A stretch of 64,000 bases of DNA from Cinnamomum chago (GCA_038049695.1 CP142459.1:69432001-69496000); one strand, 5' to 3'. Shown: positions 12,081 to 23,880, counted from the stretch's first letter. Notes: generated by a model not told the origin, from the letters alone. Numbers and translations are program-made.

Positions 12081-12093
12081 TTTTCTAGTAGTG
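12081..12093 (-). repeat. CACTA right terminal inverted repeat
   Basis: TTTTCTAGTAGTG, whose reverse complement is CACTACTAGAAAA, is the canonical start of a plant CACTA element. Copia LTR sequence begins at the next base. Confidence 0.93.
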
Positions 12094-12541
12094 GGACCAC
12101 AAGTCCTTTCCTTTCTAGAAGTGTGGTCATTATAGGAATTCCGTTTTCATAGGATACATATGCTATAATTACTCAAAACGGTTTCCTAATGAGATAGTTT
12201 CCTTAATATTCTCTACCTTGATGGACGGTTGAGATTAAGTCTAAAGTAAACCTAATTGGGAATTCGGTCCTCTCTCCACCTATAAATATAGCCTTTGGTC
12301 CATCACAAAGGCTACACACAAAACCTCAATACATTAAGGTTTATAGGCAAGGAGAAAGAAACCGAAACCATTCACCAGCCTCTTCTTCGACGGATCTCAA
12401 CAACAGGGCCAGACAGCAGGATCAGAAAGCTCTCTGCATCAGAATGTCTGGAGGTACTCTTCAACTTATTTAAGATTGAATCCTATATGTGATTATCATG
12501 CTGTTCTCGATCTTAGGGTTCATGTTAATAATGGTATAACA
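12094..12541 (+). repeat. 5' LTR of copia 1, lacking its first 30 bp
   Basis: Matches 19642-20076 and ends in TATAACA before the primer site. It has an extra 13 bp near 12310 relative to the 3' LTR, plus scattered substitutions, so it is not a very recent insertion. Confidence 0.93.
12281..12288 (+). promoter_or_regulatory. TATA box in the LTR of copia 1
   Basis: TATAAATA lies about 160 bp upstream of the proposed gag start ATG in the same LTR. It is conserved in the 3' LTR at 19829-19836. Confidence 0.6.
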
Positions 12542-13926
12542 TGTGGTATCAGAGACAAGTTTTAGAACACATGATCATCCATTAATTAGGGTAATTTTTG
12601 CATCGCCATAATCGGCAAATATAGATTCGTTTTTTTTTTTTTTTTTTTTACACTGTTTTGCAAAATTTTACCGATCAAACTTTTATGGCCTGCATGAATG
12701 GTTTAGATTTATGTTATTCCGCAATTTCAATTTAACCACAACTGTATGATCGTGATTTATTTAAAGTTCTGTTTTTTTTTTATTATTCTGCATAAAAACC
12801 CTGCGTAAGTTCAAAAAAAAAAAAAAAAAAAAAAGAGCCGTCGGACAGCCCTCCGGGGCTCGGCCTCTTTATCAGTACTTTTTATATATGGAATGATCTA
12901 TCATGAATGCATGCAACATATAATGTTTATGTTCATATTAAGCTAATTATGATCACCAAAGTTTTATGCTTAGGGTTAGGTCTCACCACAGTGACCCTAA
13001 CAATTAAACACTGATATTTGGCCATAATAGTACCATCATAATGTTTACATTACATATTATTCAAACGCATGAAACATTCAATCACCCACAGGCGGATTAT
13101 ATTCATACGTTTGAACAATAATTAAGGAGTGTTTGTTCATAATTAAGAGTAACATCACTCATTAGCACCACCTTGAATATGACGACCTTAGATGGTATAA
13201 TGTGTAGAAATTATGGTGACTACCCACAGGAGCACCTAAATTTTATGTCGTATATATTCTTATCTTATGCATGTGTTGTCTTAATTTTAATTGGAGCCTT
13301 ATTGTTGTTTCTCTATTACAGTTATTGTACCCACTAATCTGAATTCGCATGCTACCTCTGTCACTAAGCTCAATGGAACTAACTTCTCAGAATGGAAAGA
13401 ACAAGTTGAGTTCACATTGGGGGTACTTGAACTGGATATGGCTCTTCTTAAAGATAAGCCAGCTGCACTCATTGAAACAAGTACCCCTGAGGAAAAGGCA
13501 CTCTTCAATGCTTGGGAGAGGTCTGACAGACTAAGCACTATGTTTTTGCGAATGACTATTGCCAACAACATCAAAACATCCCTTCCTAAAACTGAGAATG
13601 CTAAGGACTATATGAAGGCCATTGAAGATAGGTTTAAGACTGCAGACAAATCCCTTGCTGGGACACTAATGGCAGATCTTACAACCATGAAGTTTGATGG
13701 CACTCGCTCAATGCACGAGCATGTCATTGAGATGACCAACCTTGCTGCTAAACTTAAGAATTTGGGATTATCAGTGGATGAGGCTTTTCTCGTCCAATTT
13801 ATCCTAAATAGTTTACCTCCTCAGTACGGGCCTTTCCAAATTCACTACAACACTATTACGGACAAGTGGACAGTGAATGAATTGGCTAACAAACTGGTTC
13901 AAGAGGAGGCCAGGCTGAATCAATAA
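12444..13926 (+). pseudogene. gag: copia 1 gag, with possible spliced start inside the LTR
   Basis: The gag body starts at about 13322 and runs to a TAA at 13924. It holds a UBN2-type gag domain (LNGTNFSEWKEQVEFTLGV early on). No ATG sits at the natural N terminus. The LTR has ATGTCTGGAG at 12444-12453 followed by GT, and the gag body is preceded by CTATTACAG. Splicing 12454-13321 out would give MSGVIVPTNL in frame. The stop is followed by continuous frame into the zinc knuckle, so it is probably a nonsense mutation and not a natural gag end. The intron proposal is inference. Confidence 0.75.
12544..12557 (+). other. primer-binding site of copia 1
   Basis: TGGTATCAGAGAC, two bases after the 5' LTR, is complementary to the 3' end of initiator tRNA-Met as in most plant copia elements. 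Confidence 0.85.
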
Positions 13927-15990
13927 GGTATTAAAGTAGCTCATCTCATTCAAGGAGCTGGACATAAAGCTGGGAAAAAGAATAATTCAGGCCAGAAAAG
14001 GGCACCACCCAGACCTAATGAGGCTAGTCAGAACCCCAAGAAGAAAAAGAAGGAAGACATATGCAGATTTTGCAAGAAACCTGGACATTTTCAGGCAAAC
14101 TGCACTAAACGTAAAGAATGGTTCGAAAAGAAAGGTAACCCTATGGGTTTCGTAAGTTATTTAGAGTCAAATCTTACTTATGTTTCTTCTGATACTTGGT
14201 GGATTGACACTGGTGCTAATGTTCATGTTTCCAATTCAATGCAGGGATTCCTTACGATCCAAACCATAAACCCAAGTGAGAACTTTCTTTTTATGGGGAA
14301 CAAAGACAAAGCTCCAGTTGAAGCTATTGGCACTTTTCGTCTTGTTTTAGATAGCGGTTATCAGTTAGATTTATGTCAAACTCTTTATGTTCCGTCTATT
14401 TCTCGTAATTTGGTTTCTGTAAGTGCACTTGATAAAGTTGGTTATTCGTTTGAAGTAGGAAATGGTAATTTCAGTTTATTTAAAGATTCTAGTCGCATTG
14501 GTTCTGGAATATTGATTGACGGGCTATACAAGTTTCATCTTAATAGTCCATTTACTGAAACCCATCTTACCCTGCATTCTAAGGAAACAAAACGAAAGTC
14601 ATCTAAAAATGACTCTTATTTCTTGTGGCATAAAAGAGTGGGTCACATATCCAGTGAAAGAATCAAACGATTAGTAAAAGATGGTGTCCTTCCGGATCTA
14701 GATTTTACTAATATTACAGTATGTGTGGATTGTATTAAAGGCAAAACAACACGACACACAAAGAAAGGAGCCACAAGAAGTACTCAGCTTCTTGAAATAA
14801 TTCATACAGACATTTACGGACCTTTTGATGTTCCAACCTTTGGGGGAGAAAAGTACTTCATTACCTTTATTGATGATTACTCACGTTACTGTTACCTATA
14901 CTTGTTGCATGACAAATCTCAGTCTGTGAATGCTGTACAAGTGTTCATTACTGAAGAAGAAAGGCAACTAGATAGAAAAGTGAAAATCATAAGGTCAGAT
15001 AGAGGTGGTGAGTTTTATGGTAGGTATGATGAAACAGGACAACATCCTGGACCTTTTGCAAAACTCCTCCAAAAGCTTGGAATTGTTGCCCAATACACAA
15101 CGCCTGGTTCTCCATGGCAGAATGGTGTAGCTGAAAGGCGAAATCGTACATACATGAAAATGGTTAGATCCATGATGAGTCATGCCAACTTACCTATATC
15201 CTTTTAGAAGGATGCTCTACGCACAACTGTTTATATCTTGAATAGGGTTCCCAGTAAGGCAGTTCCAAAGACACCTTTTGAACTGTGGAAAGGGTGGAAA
15301 CCTAGTTTAAGACATCTCCAAATTTGGGGTTGCCCAGCTGAGGCTAGAATCTACAACCCACATGAAAAGAAATTGGACCTTAAAACAATCAGTGGTTACT
15401 TTATAGGTTACCCAGAAAAGTCCAAAGGATTTAGGTTTTACTGCCCTAACCATAGTACAAGAATTGTTGAAACCGGTAATGCTAGATTCTTTGAAAATGG
15501 TGAAATCAGTGGGAGTAATAAAACTAAAGATGTGATCATTCAGGAAATCAGGGTACCTATCCCTTTACCCTTCATTCCGAAAGATGTTGGAAATCCTCCC
15601 GTTGTTGAACCCTTTAACAATGAGGAAAATCCAATAAATGATCAACAACTCCATAATGAGATTGTCACCAATGAACATATGGATGAAGCACCAGAGGGGC
15701 CAGCATTAAGAAGGTCTCAAAGACAAAGGAGATCAGCTATTTCCGATGATTACATGCTTTACCAAGTAGAATCTGAAGAAGGGACAATTAAAGACCCGGT
15801 TTCTTATTCACAGGCCATTAAGGATGTTAATTCTAGTAAATGGATTGATGCCATGAAGGATGAATTGAAACCTATGGATGAAAATCAAGTATGGGAAGTT
15901 GTTCAATTGCCTCCAGGACACAAACCAGTTGGTTGTAAATGGGTCTTCAAGACCAAACGCGGCTGCAAAGGCAATATTGAACGACATAAC
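13927..15990 (+). pseudogene. pol: copia 1 zinc knuckle, protease, integrase and start of reverse transcriptase
   Basis: A CCHC knuckle (CRFCKKPGHFQANC) starts near 14062. The protease motif WWIDTGANVHVS follows near 14200. The integrase has a pre-integrase HHCC region (HKRVGHIS ... CVDC) and the DDE blocks HTDIYGPF, RSDRGGEF and NGVAERRNRT. A TAG at 15205-15207 interrupts the integrase where the family usually has Trp. The frame then continues to the reverse transcriptase start (KWVFKTK), where a single-base frameshift near 15985-15995 ends the reading. Confidence 0.9.
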
Positions 15991-16473
15991 CCAGACTTGT
16001 TGCCAAAGGTTTTAATCAGAAAGAAGGCATTGATTATACTGAGACTTTTTCTCCTGTGTCCAGGAAGGATTCTCTTAGAATTATCATGGCATTAGTAGCT
16101 CACTATGACCTCGAGTTACATCAAATGGATGTGAAAACTGCATTTCTTAATGGATACTTGGAAGAAGAAGTCTACACGCGTCAACCTGAAGGCTTCATAA
16201 TTGAAGGTCAGGAAGACATGGTCTGCAAACTTAAGAAATCAATATATGGACTGAAGCAAGCTTTGAGGCAATGGTATCTAAAGTTTCATGAAATCATTAC
16301 TGCCTTCGATTTCAAAGAAAACATAGTTGACCCTTGCATATATCTCAAGATCAGTGGGAGTAAGTTCATATTTTTGGTTCTGTATGTTGATGACATATTA
16401 TTGGCTAGCAGCGACCTTGGTCTGTTACATGAGACAAAGGATTATCTCTTTAAGAACTTTGAAATGAAAGATA
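15991..16473 (+). pseudogene. pol: copia 1 reverse transcriptase, central part
   Basis: The shifted frame encodes the catalytic palm blocks: MDVKTAFLNGYLEEEVYT, LKKSIYGLKQALRQWY and the active-site YVDDILLASSD. It ends at EMKD, where the solo LTR begins. The coding sequence resumes at 18328 with the same glycine-containing block (DMGEASYVIG). Confidence 0.9.
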
Positions 16474-18327
16474 TGTTAGGTATTTTGTAATTGCAATTTG
16501 ATGGATGCATTTGCACTTTAGCATCATTTGAATTCTCACACTTGCATTGTTTTAGAAGACCTTGAAATCTGCTATTTTACATGCATAGCTTTTAAGATTT
16601 GGAAAAGCTTTTGTTTTATGCATGTTTTGGTTTTAAACTTGGATGCATTAGTTTTGAAACTCAAACTCTTTTGAAAACCTAATTCATTGTGCATTATATT
16701 TGGAAAATCATCTTGTCTATTTAGGTTTGAACTTTGCATACATACATCCCTTCAAAATCATATTTGTATGCATTTTTTTGAAAAAGGAGTTTTTAGAAAT
16801 CAAGCTAGCCTATGGTTTAAAGTTTTGAATCATTTTAGGCTTTGTGTGTTTCATGTTTTTATACATCTTTGAATGTTTTAAAACATGTGAAAAAGCTTGA
16901 TTTTAATGGCCCAAAAGATCCCCAAAGAAAATCTTCAAAAACCCAAAAAATGGGAAATTCTGGGCAGGCCCGGTCAACCGGCCAAACTGGCGGTTAACCG
17001 GACTGCTGAGGCTTCAACGGGCATTTTTATGACCGTTGTGCTTGGCCAGTTAACCTGCCTGTCATGGCCGGTCAACCGGGGATATAGCCGTTGGGCTGTT
17101 TTGGGGATATAAATGAGTTCTTTCCTTTGTCTTTGGTTGGAGATTTTGAAACCCTCTTTGAGGAGCTTTGAGAGAAGACAAAGGGGATGATCTAAGAGAC
17201 ATCAAAGGGTCATTAAGTAAAGCTTAAGCTTGGATCAACTAAGTTAAATCTCCAAGTAAGTTTTATTTTTAATTAATCATTTGTTATGTGCTTTATTTGA
17301 AACTTTGGAAAATGATTTCAAGCATGATAACAATGATGTGTTGAATCCTTTCTTCCCTCCATCTTTGATATTCAAGATTGGATTCATCACTTTGATTTCA
17401 ACCCAAGTTTTGTTTTAAACTTTCTTAATCATGCTTAGCCATAAATCTTTGATTTCCTTTATTGCATGATTACTTCACTTGGTTGAAACTTCCCTTGTTG
17501 TTTTCATTCATTTAATCTTTAGTCAAATTAGTTTTTGAAAACAACATTGCACATGCATCACTTGATTAGGCTTAAACACTTTCATACAACTTGTGATCTT
17601 TAGATTTTCATATCATTCACAAGTGTGTAATTGTTCAAGTGATTTGCATAGAACTTCAATCATATCTTTTTGTGTCTTAAACTTTCAAATTGCATTAAGC
17701 ATAAATTGATTGAGCTTACTTTTAAACTTGATTGAAGTTTTCACACACACACTTCATAAGCATACATCTTTGCATTCATTGAGTGTTTGTGTGAGTTAGG
17801 ATTTTCATTTTCATATCCGCCTATTTAGAGGCAATTTATTTGAGCTTAAATTGTAATCTCTTAGAGTGTTGAGTAAACACTTTCTTAGAGAAATATTGAT
17901 TTGTAAGGTTATTGCTTAGCCTAAGAAAAGCATTGTGTAAGGTTATTGCTTAGCCTAAGAAAAGCATTTTGTAAAGGTTATTGCTTAGCCTCTAAAAGCA
18001 CATTGAGAGGTTGTTGTTTAGCCTTGAAAAGCAACATTGTAAGGGTTATTGCTTAGCCTAGTAAAAAGCATAAATAGTGGAAATCCGGTGGGGTGTTGGA
18101 TACACAAGCCGGTAGTGGATGTAGGCACGTTGGCCGAACCACTATAAATATTGTGTTGTGGTGATTGCAATGTGGTGTTTGTTTTTGTATTAGCTTCCGC
18201 ATATTGTATGACAATTCATCACATGTGACTAGTTTAGTTTGAGAAATTAAAATTGGTCTAAATTGGTCATAGTTGTAGCTCACCCTATTCACCCCCCCTC
18301 TAGGGTTAGGATCCTCGTGGACTTTCA
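16474..18327 (+). mobile_element. solo LTR (1854 bp) inside copia 1
   Basis: The insert begins TGTTAGGTATTTTG and ends GGACTTTCA. It is flanked on both sides by AGATA (16469-16473 and 18328-18332), a perfect 5-bp target duplication that splits a reverse-transcriptase codon. There is no internal coding region, primer site or second LTR, so it is a solo LTR formed by LTR-LTR recombination. The string ATTCACCCCCCCTCTAGG near the 3' end resembles LTRs of the SIRE/Maximus copia group, and a GATATAAATGAG TATA-like site lies near 17105. Lineage is a guess from that string. Confidence 0.92.
17905..18072 (+). repeat. minisatellite inside the solo LTR
   Basis: Five imperfect copies of a unit of about 35-40 bp centred on GGTTATTGCTTAGCCTAAGA, with GAAAAGCA tails. 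Confidence 0.85.
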
Positions 18328-19222
18328 AGATATGGGTGAGGCTTCCTATGTGATAGGAATAGAAATATTCCGTGACAGGTCACTTGGTATTTTGGGATTG
18401 TCTCAGCAAGCATATATTGACAAAGTTTTAGAGAGATTTGGCATGATGACATGTTCTTCTAGTCCTGTTCCACTGCATAAAGGAGACAAGCTTGATCTTA
18501 CGCAGTGTCCACAGAACGAATTGGAACGTAAAGAAATGGAAAAATATCCTTATGCTTCTCTTGTAGGAAGTTTGATGTATGCACAGGTCTGTACAAGACC
18601 TGACATTAGTCATGTTATTGGCATGCTAGGTAGATTTCAAAGTAACCCAGGAATCGCTCATTGGAAAGCTGCAAAGAAAGTACTGAGATACCTCAAGGGA
18701 ACAAGGAAGTATATGCTCACATACAGAAAATCAAGTCACCTACAGGTGACTGGTTATTCCGATTCAGATTTTGCTGGATGTCCTGACACCAGACTCTGCA
18801 CTCTCGGCTATGTGTATCTCTTATGTGGAGGAGCAATATCATGGAAAAGCCAGAAATCAGAGTTGCTTTACACATCCACCATGATGGTTGAATATGTGGC
18901 ATGTTATGAGGCTGCAATTCAAGGAACATGGTTGCGTAATTTTATCACTCAGTTTGGAGCCTTGAGTTTTATCTCTAAGCCATTAACTATTTACTGTGAT
19001 AATGATGCTGCAACCTTCTTCTCTAAGCATGACAGGATATCTAAGGGATCCAAACACATGGACCTTAAATATCTATCACTGAAGCAAGATGTTAGACTAC
19101 AAGAATTTGTCATTGAGTCTATACGTACAGGTTTCATGGTCGTAGACATATTCACGAAAGGACTACCTCCAAAGACCTTTCAAGGACATACTGAAAGCAT
19201 GGGTCTTCAAGATAGTTCTTAA
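18328..19222 (+). pseudogene. pol: copia 1 reverse transcriptase end and RNase H
   Basis: Continues the copia pol frame downstream of the solo LTR. It has LMYAQVCTRPDISHVIGMLG, the RNase H start YSDSDFAGCPD, a later YCDNDAA block and the usual terminal FTKGLPPKTFQGH. The stop is at 19220. The frame is open throughout this part. Confidence 0.93.
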
Positions 19223-19611
19223 TTATCATTTTCTGCCTTTTTATTTCTGTACTTGTATTTGACATTTATTGAGCTCTTAATGCAACTCTACATCTACTAT
19301 TTCTGTTTTTCCATTGTGTACATAATTATGTTTGGATAAATGATAAACAGAAACAGTCTTTAAACAAAGACATTATGGGACCATTATGTAAATCTCATCT
19401 TATGGTCTAGTTATGACGGTTGTAAATGACGTGGTACATGGAAGTAAACATGTTGCAAAATAATATGTGCACGCCATGACTCCCATTAACAACCGAATTA
19501 GCCAAGACACTTATGATAACCGACTAAAGCAGTGTTTAGCATATAATGCGCGCCTTATGATCCCTAAAAATGAAAACATTAATGGATCTTCCTATTGACC
19601 AAGTGGGAGAC

Positions 19612-20076
19612 TGTAAGGAAATTATTTTAGGCCCATTACTTGGACCACAAGTCCTTTCCTTTCTAGAAGTGTGGTCATTATAGGAATTCCGTTTTCATAG
19701 GATACATATGCTATAATTACTCAAAACGGTTTCCTAATGAGATAGTTTCCTTAATATTCTCTACCTTGATGGACGGTTGAGATTAAGTCTAAAGTAAACC
19801 TAATTGGGAATTCGGTCCTCTCTCCACCTATAAATATAGCCTTTGGTCCATCACAAAACCTCAACACATTAAGGTTTATAGGCAAGGAGAGAGAAACCGA
19901 AACCATTCACCAGCCTCTTCTTCGACGGATCTCAACAACAGGGCCAGACAGCAGGATCAGAAAGCTCTCTACATTAGAATGTCTGGAGGTACTCTTCAAC
20001 TTATTTAAGATTGAATCCTATATGTGATTATCATGCTGTTCTCGATCTTAGGGTTCATGTTAATAATGGTATAACA
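19612..20076 (+). repeat. 3' LTR of copia 1 (465 bp)
   Basis: Starts TGTAAGGAAATTA after a purine-rich tract (AAGTGGGAGAC) and ends TATAACA. It contains the same ATGTCTGGAG|GT and TATA box as the 5' LTR. Confidence 0.95.
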
Positions 20077-20289
20077 TACCTTTCTTGATTCCCTAACCAG
20101 GTATGATCAATCACTCATCTATATTTTTACAATATTCATATTACAGAGTAACTTTGAAAGAGCACAGAGAAACTGACAAACGGCGACATGCAAATTCGAA
20201 GCATGCACTAGTTGTATTACAAGAAAGGAGCAACCATACGTTGTAAAAATACAATACAATACATTAATACCATAGGAAAAAGATGGGAA

Positions 20290-22100
20290 ATCTAATTTCG
20301 TTAGGCAAATTTGGGAAATGAGGTGAAGAAAGTCTGTCACAGTAAGCAGCGGGAGGAGAAGGGCTGCAATAAATGATATGATCGTCCATGGATTTTTAAA
20401 GTAGTCATGCACCGAGGACGCTCTCAATTTCGGCCAAGTCCTCTCACTGTACTAAATGATTTTCTCACAAACGTCTGACAATATTATTTTTTATTTTATT
20501 TTATTTTATTTGTGATCGGTAACAGTAACTTATATTAAAAGAGAATATAATACAAATAAAGAATACAAAAAGAAAAAAAAGGGGGAAAAGAAACACGGAG
20601 GTACATGAGAAATGTACACCCTCACACCACAACTACATAATAAAACCCTCCCAAGGGGAAATTCTCTTAATACTTTATTTGGCTAAAGTGTCCGCCATCA
20701 TGTTTGATGACATGCTCTTATGCTGAAAGCTAACATTAATGGTGGTGGATAAAACCTGGATTTCACTGAAGAGGAATTGAAACTTACATGGATAAACTTT
20801 TCGGTTTGAAACCCAACTCACTGCATTAGAAGAATCACTCTCCACAATAAAATTGCTATGATAGCACATCGAAAAACACCGAGGAGATTCCAAATAGCTA
20901 AAACCTCAGCTTCATTAAAGTCTCAAACTCCTACATATTTGGGAACATAAATAAAACGTTTCCATTGCAATTTCGAACCACCCCTCAAATAACAGCTGGT
21001 CCAGGCTTCCTTCTTGCGGCCCCATCAACATTAAAATTAAACAAATCAATAGGAGGAGGAGATCAGAGAATATATTTTCTTACTTTGACTGGGCCACACC
21101 CTATACATGATTCCCAATTAATAAGTTTGTCATGAAGACAAAAATTAGAGAATTCCTTTCGCGATCGTTAAAGTGATCTTAAAAATCAATTCCGCAGAAG
21201 TTGAGGAGGACCCCCTAAAATTTTTATCATTTCTTTCCTTCCAAATGGACCTCAAAATAGCAAATAGGGTTATCCTCCAAAGAATACGACCGCATCCAAC
21301 AAAAACAACCTCCCAATCAAGACTTTACCCTATCAGCAATCTTTCTAGGACAGCACCAATCAACACCACACCTACCAATAAAATGGCCCCAAACACCGGA
21401 TGTATGGATGGCCTCTTTTGCCATGTTGTTGAAGTGAGCAGCTACAAGTTCCTTATTGCCTAAACCATCTTCAATAATCTCTTTCTGACGGAGAATCTCA
21501 GCATCTTTGGAGGTGTTGATGAGCCAATCCATGAAAGAGGTGTATGCTGTAATGTATTTATTGCAGCGGAGATAACATTGTGCAAATGCAATGAGGTTGA
21601 GAAATTTAATCTGTGTCCTGTCTCAAATCTCTTTACTGGGGATTTCAATCACTCCCTTCTCAAACTTTATGTCCAAAAAATAACTCTCGTCGGCATCCCT
21701 CTTTTTAAACGTAATTCCAACCTCTTCAAGTTTGGATGCACAAAGGATCCTTCTGACTTGCCTTGGATCTTTACATTCATTGGGGAAGAGAACGTAACTT
21801 GAATGTAGTAAATGAAGCAGATGGCGGATTTTGGAATCATTGATTCTAGCTATTCCCTTCAAATGCTCTAGGCCACCGAGGAAATATAGAGCACTCTCTA
21901 CCAAAGTAGGAGATGGGCTGGAAGCATCTATCAGACCGGATAAACGTTGGAGATTTTCTATCAAGATCAAGTCAAAAAGTAATGATTTTATTGGCCATAC
22001 CAATTGAATGATGGGATCGTTGTTGTGGAACCAAACCTTGCGAGCGTTGTTACATGGGGTTAGTTTGCAGTGCATTGTCAGACGCGGATACGACTTGGAC
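20290..22100 (-). pseudogene. DUF247 (UPF0481) pseudogene split by a LINE
   Basis: On the minus strand, pieces match the intact copy at 53015 in order. They include PIIQLVWPIKSLLFDLILIE, GLIDASSPSPTLVESALYFL, HLLHLLHSSYVLFPN, the KDAEIL...LGNKELVA...FNNM block, and the C-terminal membrane segment YFKNPWTIISFIAALLLPLL. An 8-residue block (QIPFFILQ in the intact copy) is deleted, several frames are needed, and a LINE (20485-21407) separates the FNNM block from the C terminus. The 3' flank (GGTATTAATGTATTGTATTG) also matches that of the intact copy, so this came from duplication of genomic DNA. N-terminal residues are not recognisable. Confidence 0.9.
20485..21407 (-). mobile_element. 5'-truncated LINE inside the DUF247 pseudogene
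   Basis: The minus strand carries a non-LTR retrotransposon tail. A WGHFIGRCGVDWCCPRKIAD segment near 21320-21400 is followed by a C-terminal RNase H-like domain (VESDSSNAVSWVSN ... FQHKSMSSNMMADTLAK) at 20675-20880. It ends in an A-rich (TAAAA)n tail, seen on the plus strand as TTTTATTTTATTTTATTT near 20490-20510. The host gene reads AKEAI before it and LSDVCEKI after it. No clean target duplication could be fixed. Confidence 0.82.
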
Positions 22101-23404
22101 TCTACAAATGTACTGTTTGTACTTTTTAAAGCTTCAGCTGGTGAAAGAGGAAGAAAGAGAGCATCGGTTTGCAGAGAAGGAGACGATGTGGTCAACACCT
22201 ACCTCCTTGTCGACCTTTCCTAGCACGAGGACCACACGGCCTTCTTTTTCAGCACAATGAGAGAGAGAGAGAGCGCGATATGCAGATACTGAGAAGGAAA
22301 TTATGAATATAGTGAGCCTGGATCCTGTAATCCTGTAAGGGTTTGACTTGGAAACTTCAATTCATGGGATGAAGGAATGGAACACCATAGTGTGCCCAAA
22401 ATTTTAAAATCCTACCCGCTCAAAAGAAAAAAACTGTCGCCTAATTGCGTCTTAATCGGAGGTAGCCACATCCCATAAGTCTGACCATTTGATTAGAAAC
22501 CTGATTAACACAACCTCAGCATATTCATTATCAAGCATTTCATCAAATAGTCAATATAAAAGTGGGACCAACTTTCATTGAGGTATGGTTTGAAGATAAC
22601 CCGTATACTTGAGGTTCTATATTTTGAACGGCTTGAATTTTTATAAGCGGTCCCACTTTAGCATTCTTACTGTTGTCAGGGTTACCCTACACTCTTTTGG
22701 AAAGTAGTGATCTTCACTGCACGTCTTTCTCATCATTTGGTGGGAATGCGTTTTTGTGAGAAAAAAAAGTTTAACGTCAATGCAATTTTCCATGCCGACA
22801 CTGACCAATTCTTTTGACGAAGGATGGAAAAAATAAATTTCCAAACATGCGCAGAAGAGGCTGAGGAGAAATTCGTGCACCATCTAAATCAGATTCCCTC
22901 GAGCGTGTACTAAAAAAAGAGGAGATTTTCGCCGTTGAATCATCGTTGCACCAAATGCAAAGAAAGAAGGCAGTTGAAAATTCCACTACACTACAAAACG
23001 CATTGTTCAAACACACCCTTAGAAATTAAAGAGGAGAATCGGTGTCATTGTTCAAACACACCCTTAGAAATTTAAAGAAAAGAGAAAGGGTATCTAGGTA
23101 GGATGAATTCTTTAGTGTAGTGATCTTATATTAAGAAACACGGGCTTGTATCTAGCCTAACCTTGACACAAGCTGTGTCCCGCCATGAGTCCGACCTGCC
23201 TAAAACATGGCAGGCTCGAGCCTACTTATTTGGACAAATATCCATGCCTGCGGGACGGGCTTTTTATCATATGTTTGGACACAACCATAGTTTATTTTAA
23301 AATAAATTAGAAAATACAACTCAATGGATCCAAAGTTTTGTCAAGCCCATAAATTAGCAAATAAAAATACTACCAGTTAACTTACAGAGTGGAGGTGGCT
23401 GGAA
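22101..23404. other. intergenic, no gene recognised
   Basis: Contains a short GAGAGAGAGAG tract near 22260 and a 29-bp direct repeat (CATTGTTCAAACACACCCTT-type) at about 23001 and 23046. Short open frames show no family motifs. Confidence 0.4.
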
Positions 23405-23880
23405 TTAGTACGTCTCCTTATCTGAAAAACCAATGCTTTCGTTCTTCCTCTTTGACCAAGTGGAAGGAAAAAGAGTCGATAGCAGCTACAGAAACTTGAT
23501 GGGACTGGGACGCCAATGAACTCCATCTAAGTTCTGAAAGAAGATGAAAGACAGAAATTGATGAAAACCTTCTTGTCAATGTGACAAAAGACTCTTGGAA
23601 AGTAAACTTCATTACAGGTGAACCCAGTTTACACAATTTGGAATCTTGAAAAAATTCCTTCTCTGTTTTTTCTTTCTTTTTTTTAATCTAATCTAAAGTG
23701 AGGATACAAGAACTAAAACCCATCCCATGTCTTCTCAATGCTCTTGTCAAGGTAAGAGTTGGAAGGGAGAAACAAGAGGAAGAATCATATGGCAGAGGTC
23801 ACTTGTGTAGCAGATGCGGTGGCCCTGGAATTGGGAGCTTCCGAGGGCTGTGTTTGCTAGCATAGCCCAATTCCATCGTT
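23405..23880 (+). pseudogene. 5' remnant of another DUF247 copy
   Basis: The stretch aligns by eye with the sequence upstream of DUF247 copy A at about 26010-26330. Shared strings are TTCTTCCTCTTT-ACCAAGTG, AAGATGAAAGACAGAAA and CAATGTGACAAAAGAC. It continues into a start-like region ATGGCAGAGGTCACTTGTGT, which matches ATGGCAGCAGAGGTACTCAC of the intact gene. Similarity stops shortly afterwards. It is the relic of a third plus-strand copy. Confidence 0.7.

Larger units (their letters stand above)
1..12093 (+). mobile_element. CACTA (En/Spm) DNA transposon, left end outside the window
   Basis: The element has a TNP2-type transposase gene, a second downstream gene, subterminal short repeats in both orientations (about 11680-12080) and a right terminal inverted repeat whose reverse complement reads CACTACTAGAAAA. 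Immediately right of it, sequence resumes 30 bp into the LTR of a copia element, as shown by comparison with the 3' LTR at 19612. The CACTA element therefore inserted into that LTR. A 3-bp target duplication would be GGA, but the left junction is not in the window. No subterminal repeats are seen in bases 1-390, so the left end is further upstream. Both element genes look uninterrupted, which is unusual next to the decayed copia. Confidence 0.93.
12094..20076 (+). mobile_element. decayed Ty1-copia LTR retrotransposon, interrupted by a CACTA element and a solo LTR
   Basis: The order is truncated 5' LTR, tRNA-Met-type primer site, gag, zinc knuckle, protease, integrase, reverse transcriptase, RNase H, purine tract and 3' LTR, which is the copia order. 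The coding part has an in-frame TAA at the end of gag, a TAG in the integrase, a frameshift in the reverse transcriptase and a 1854-bp solo LTR insertion. The 5' LTR lacks its first 30 bp, which should lie beyond the left end of the CACTA element. The right flank is TACCT; its left partner is outside the window. Confidence 0.93.
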
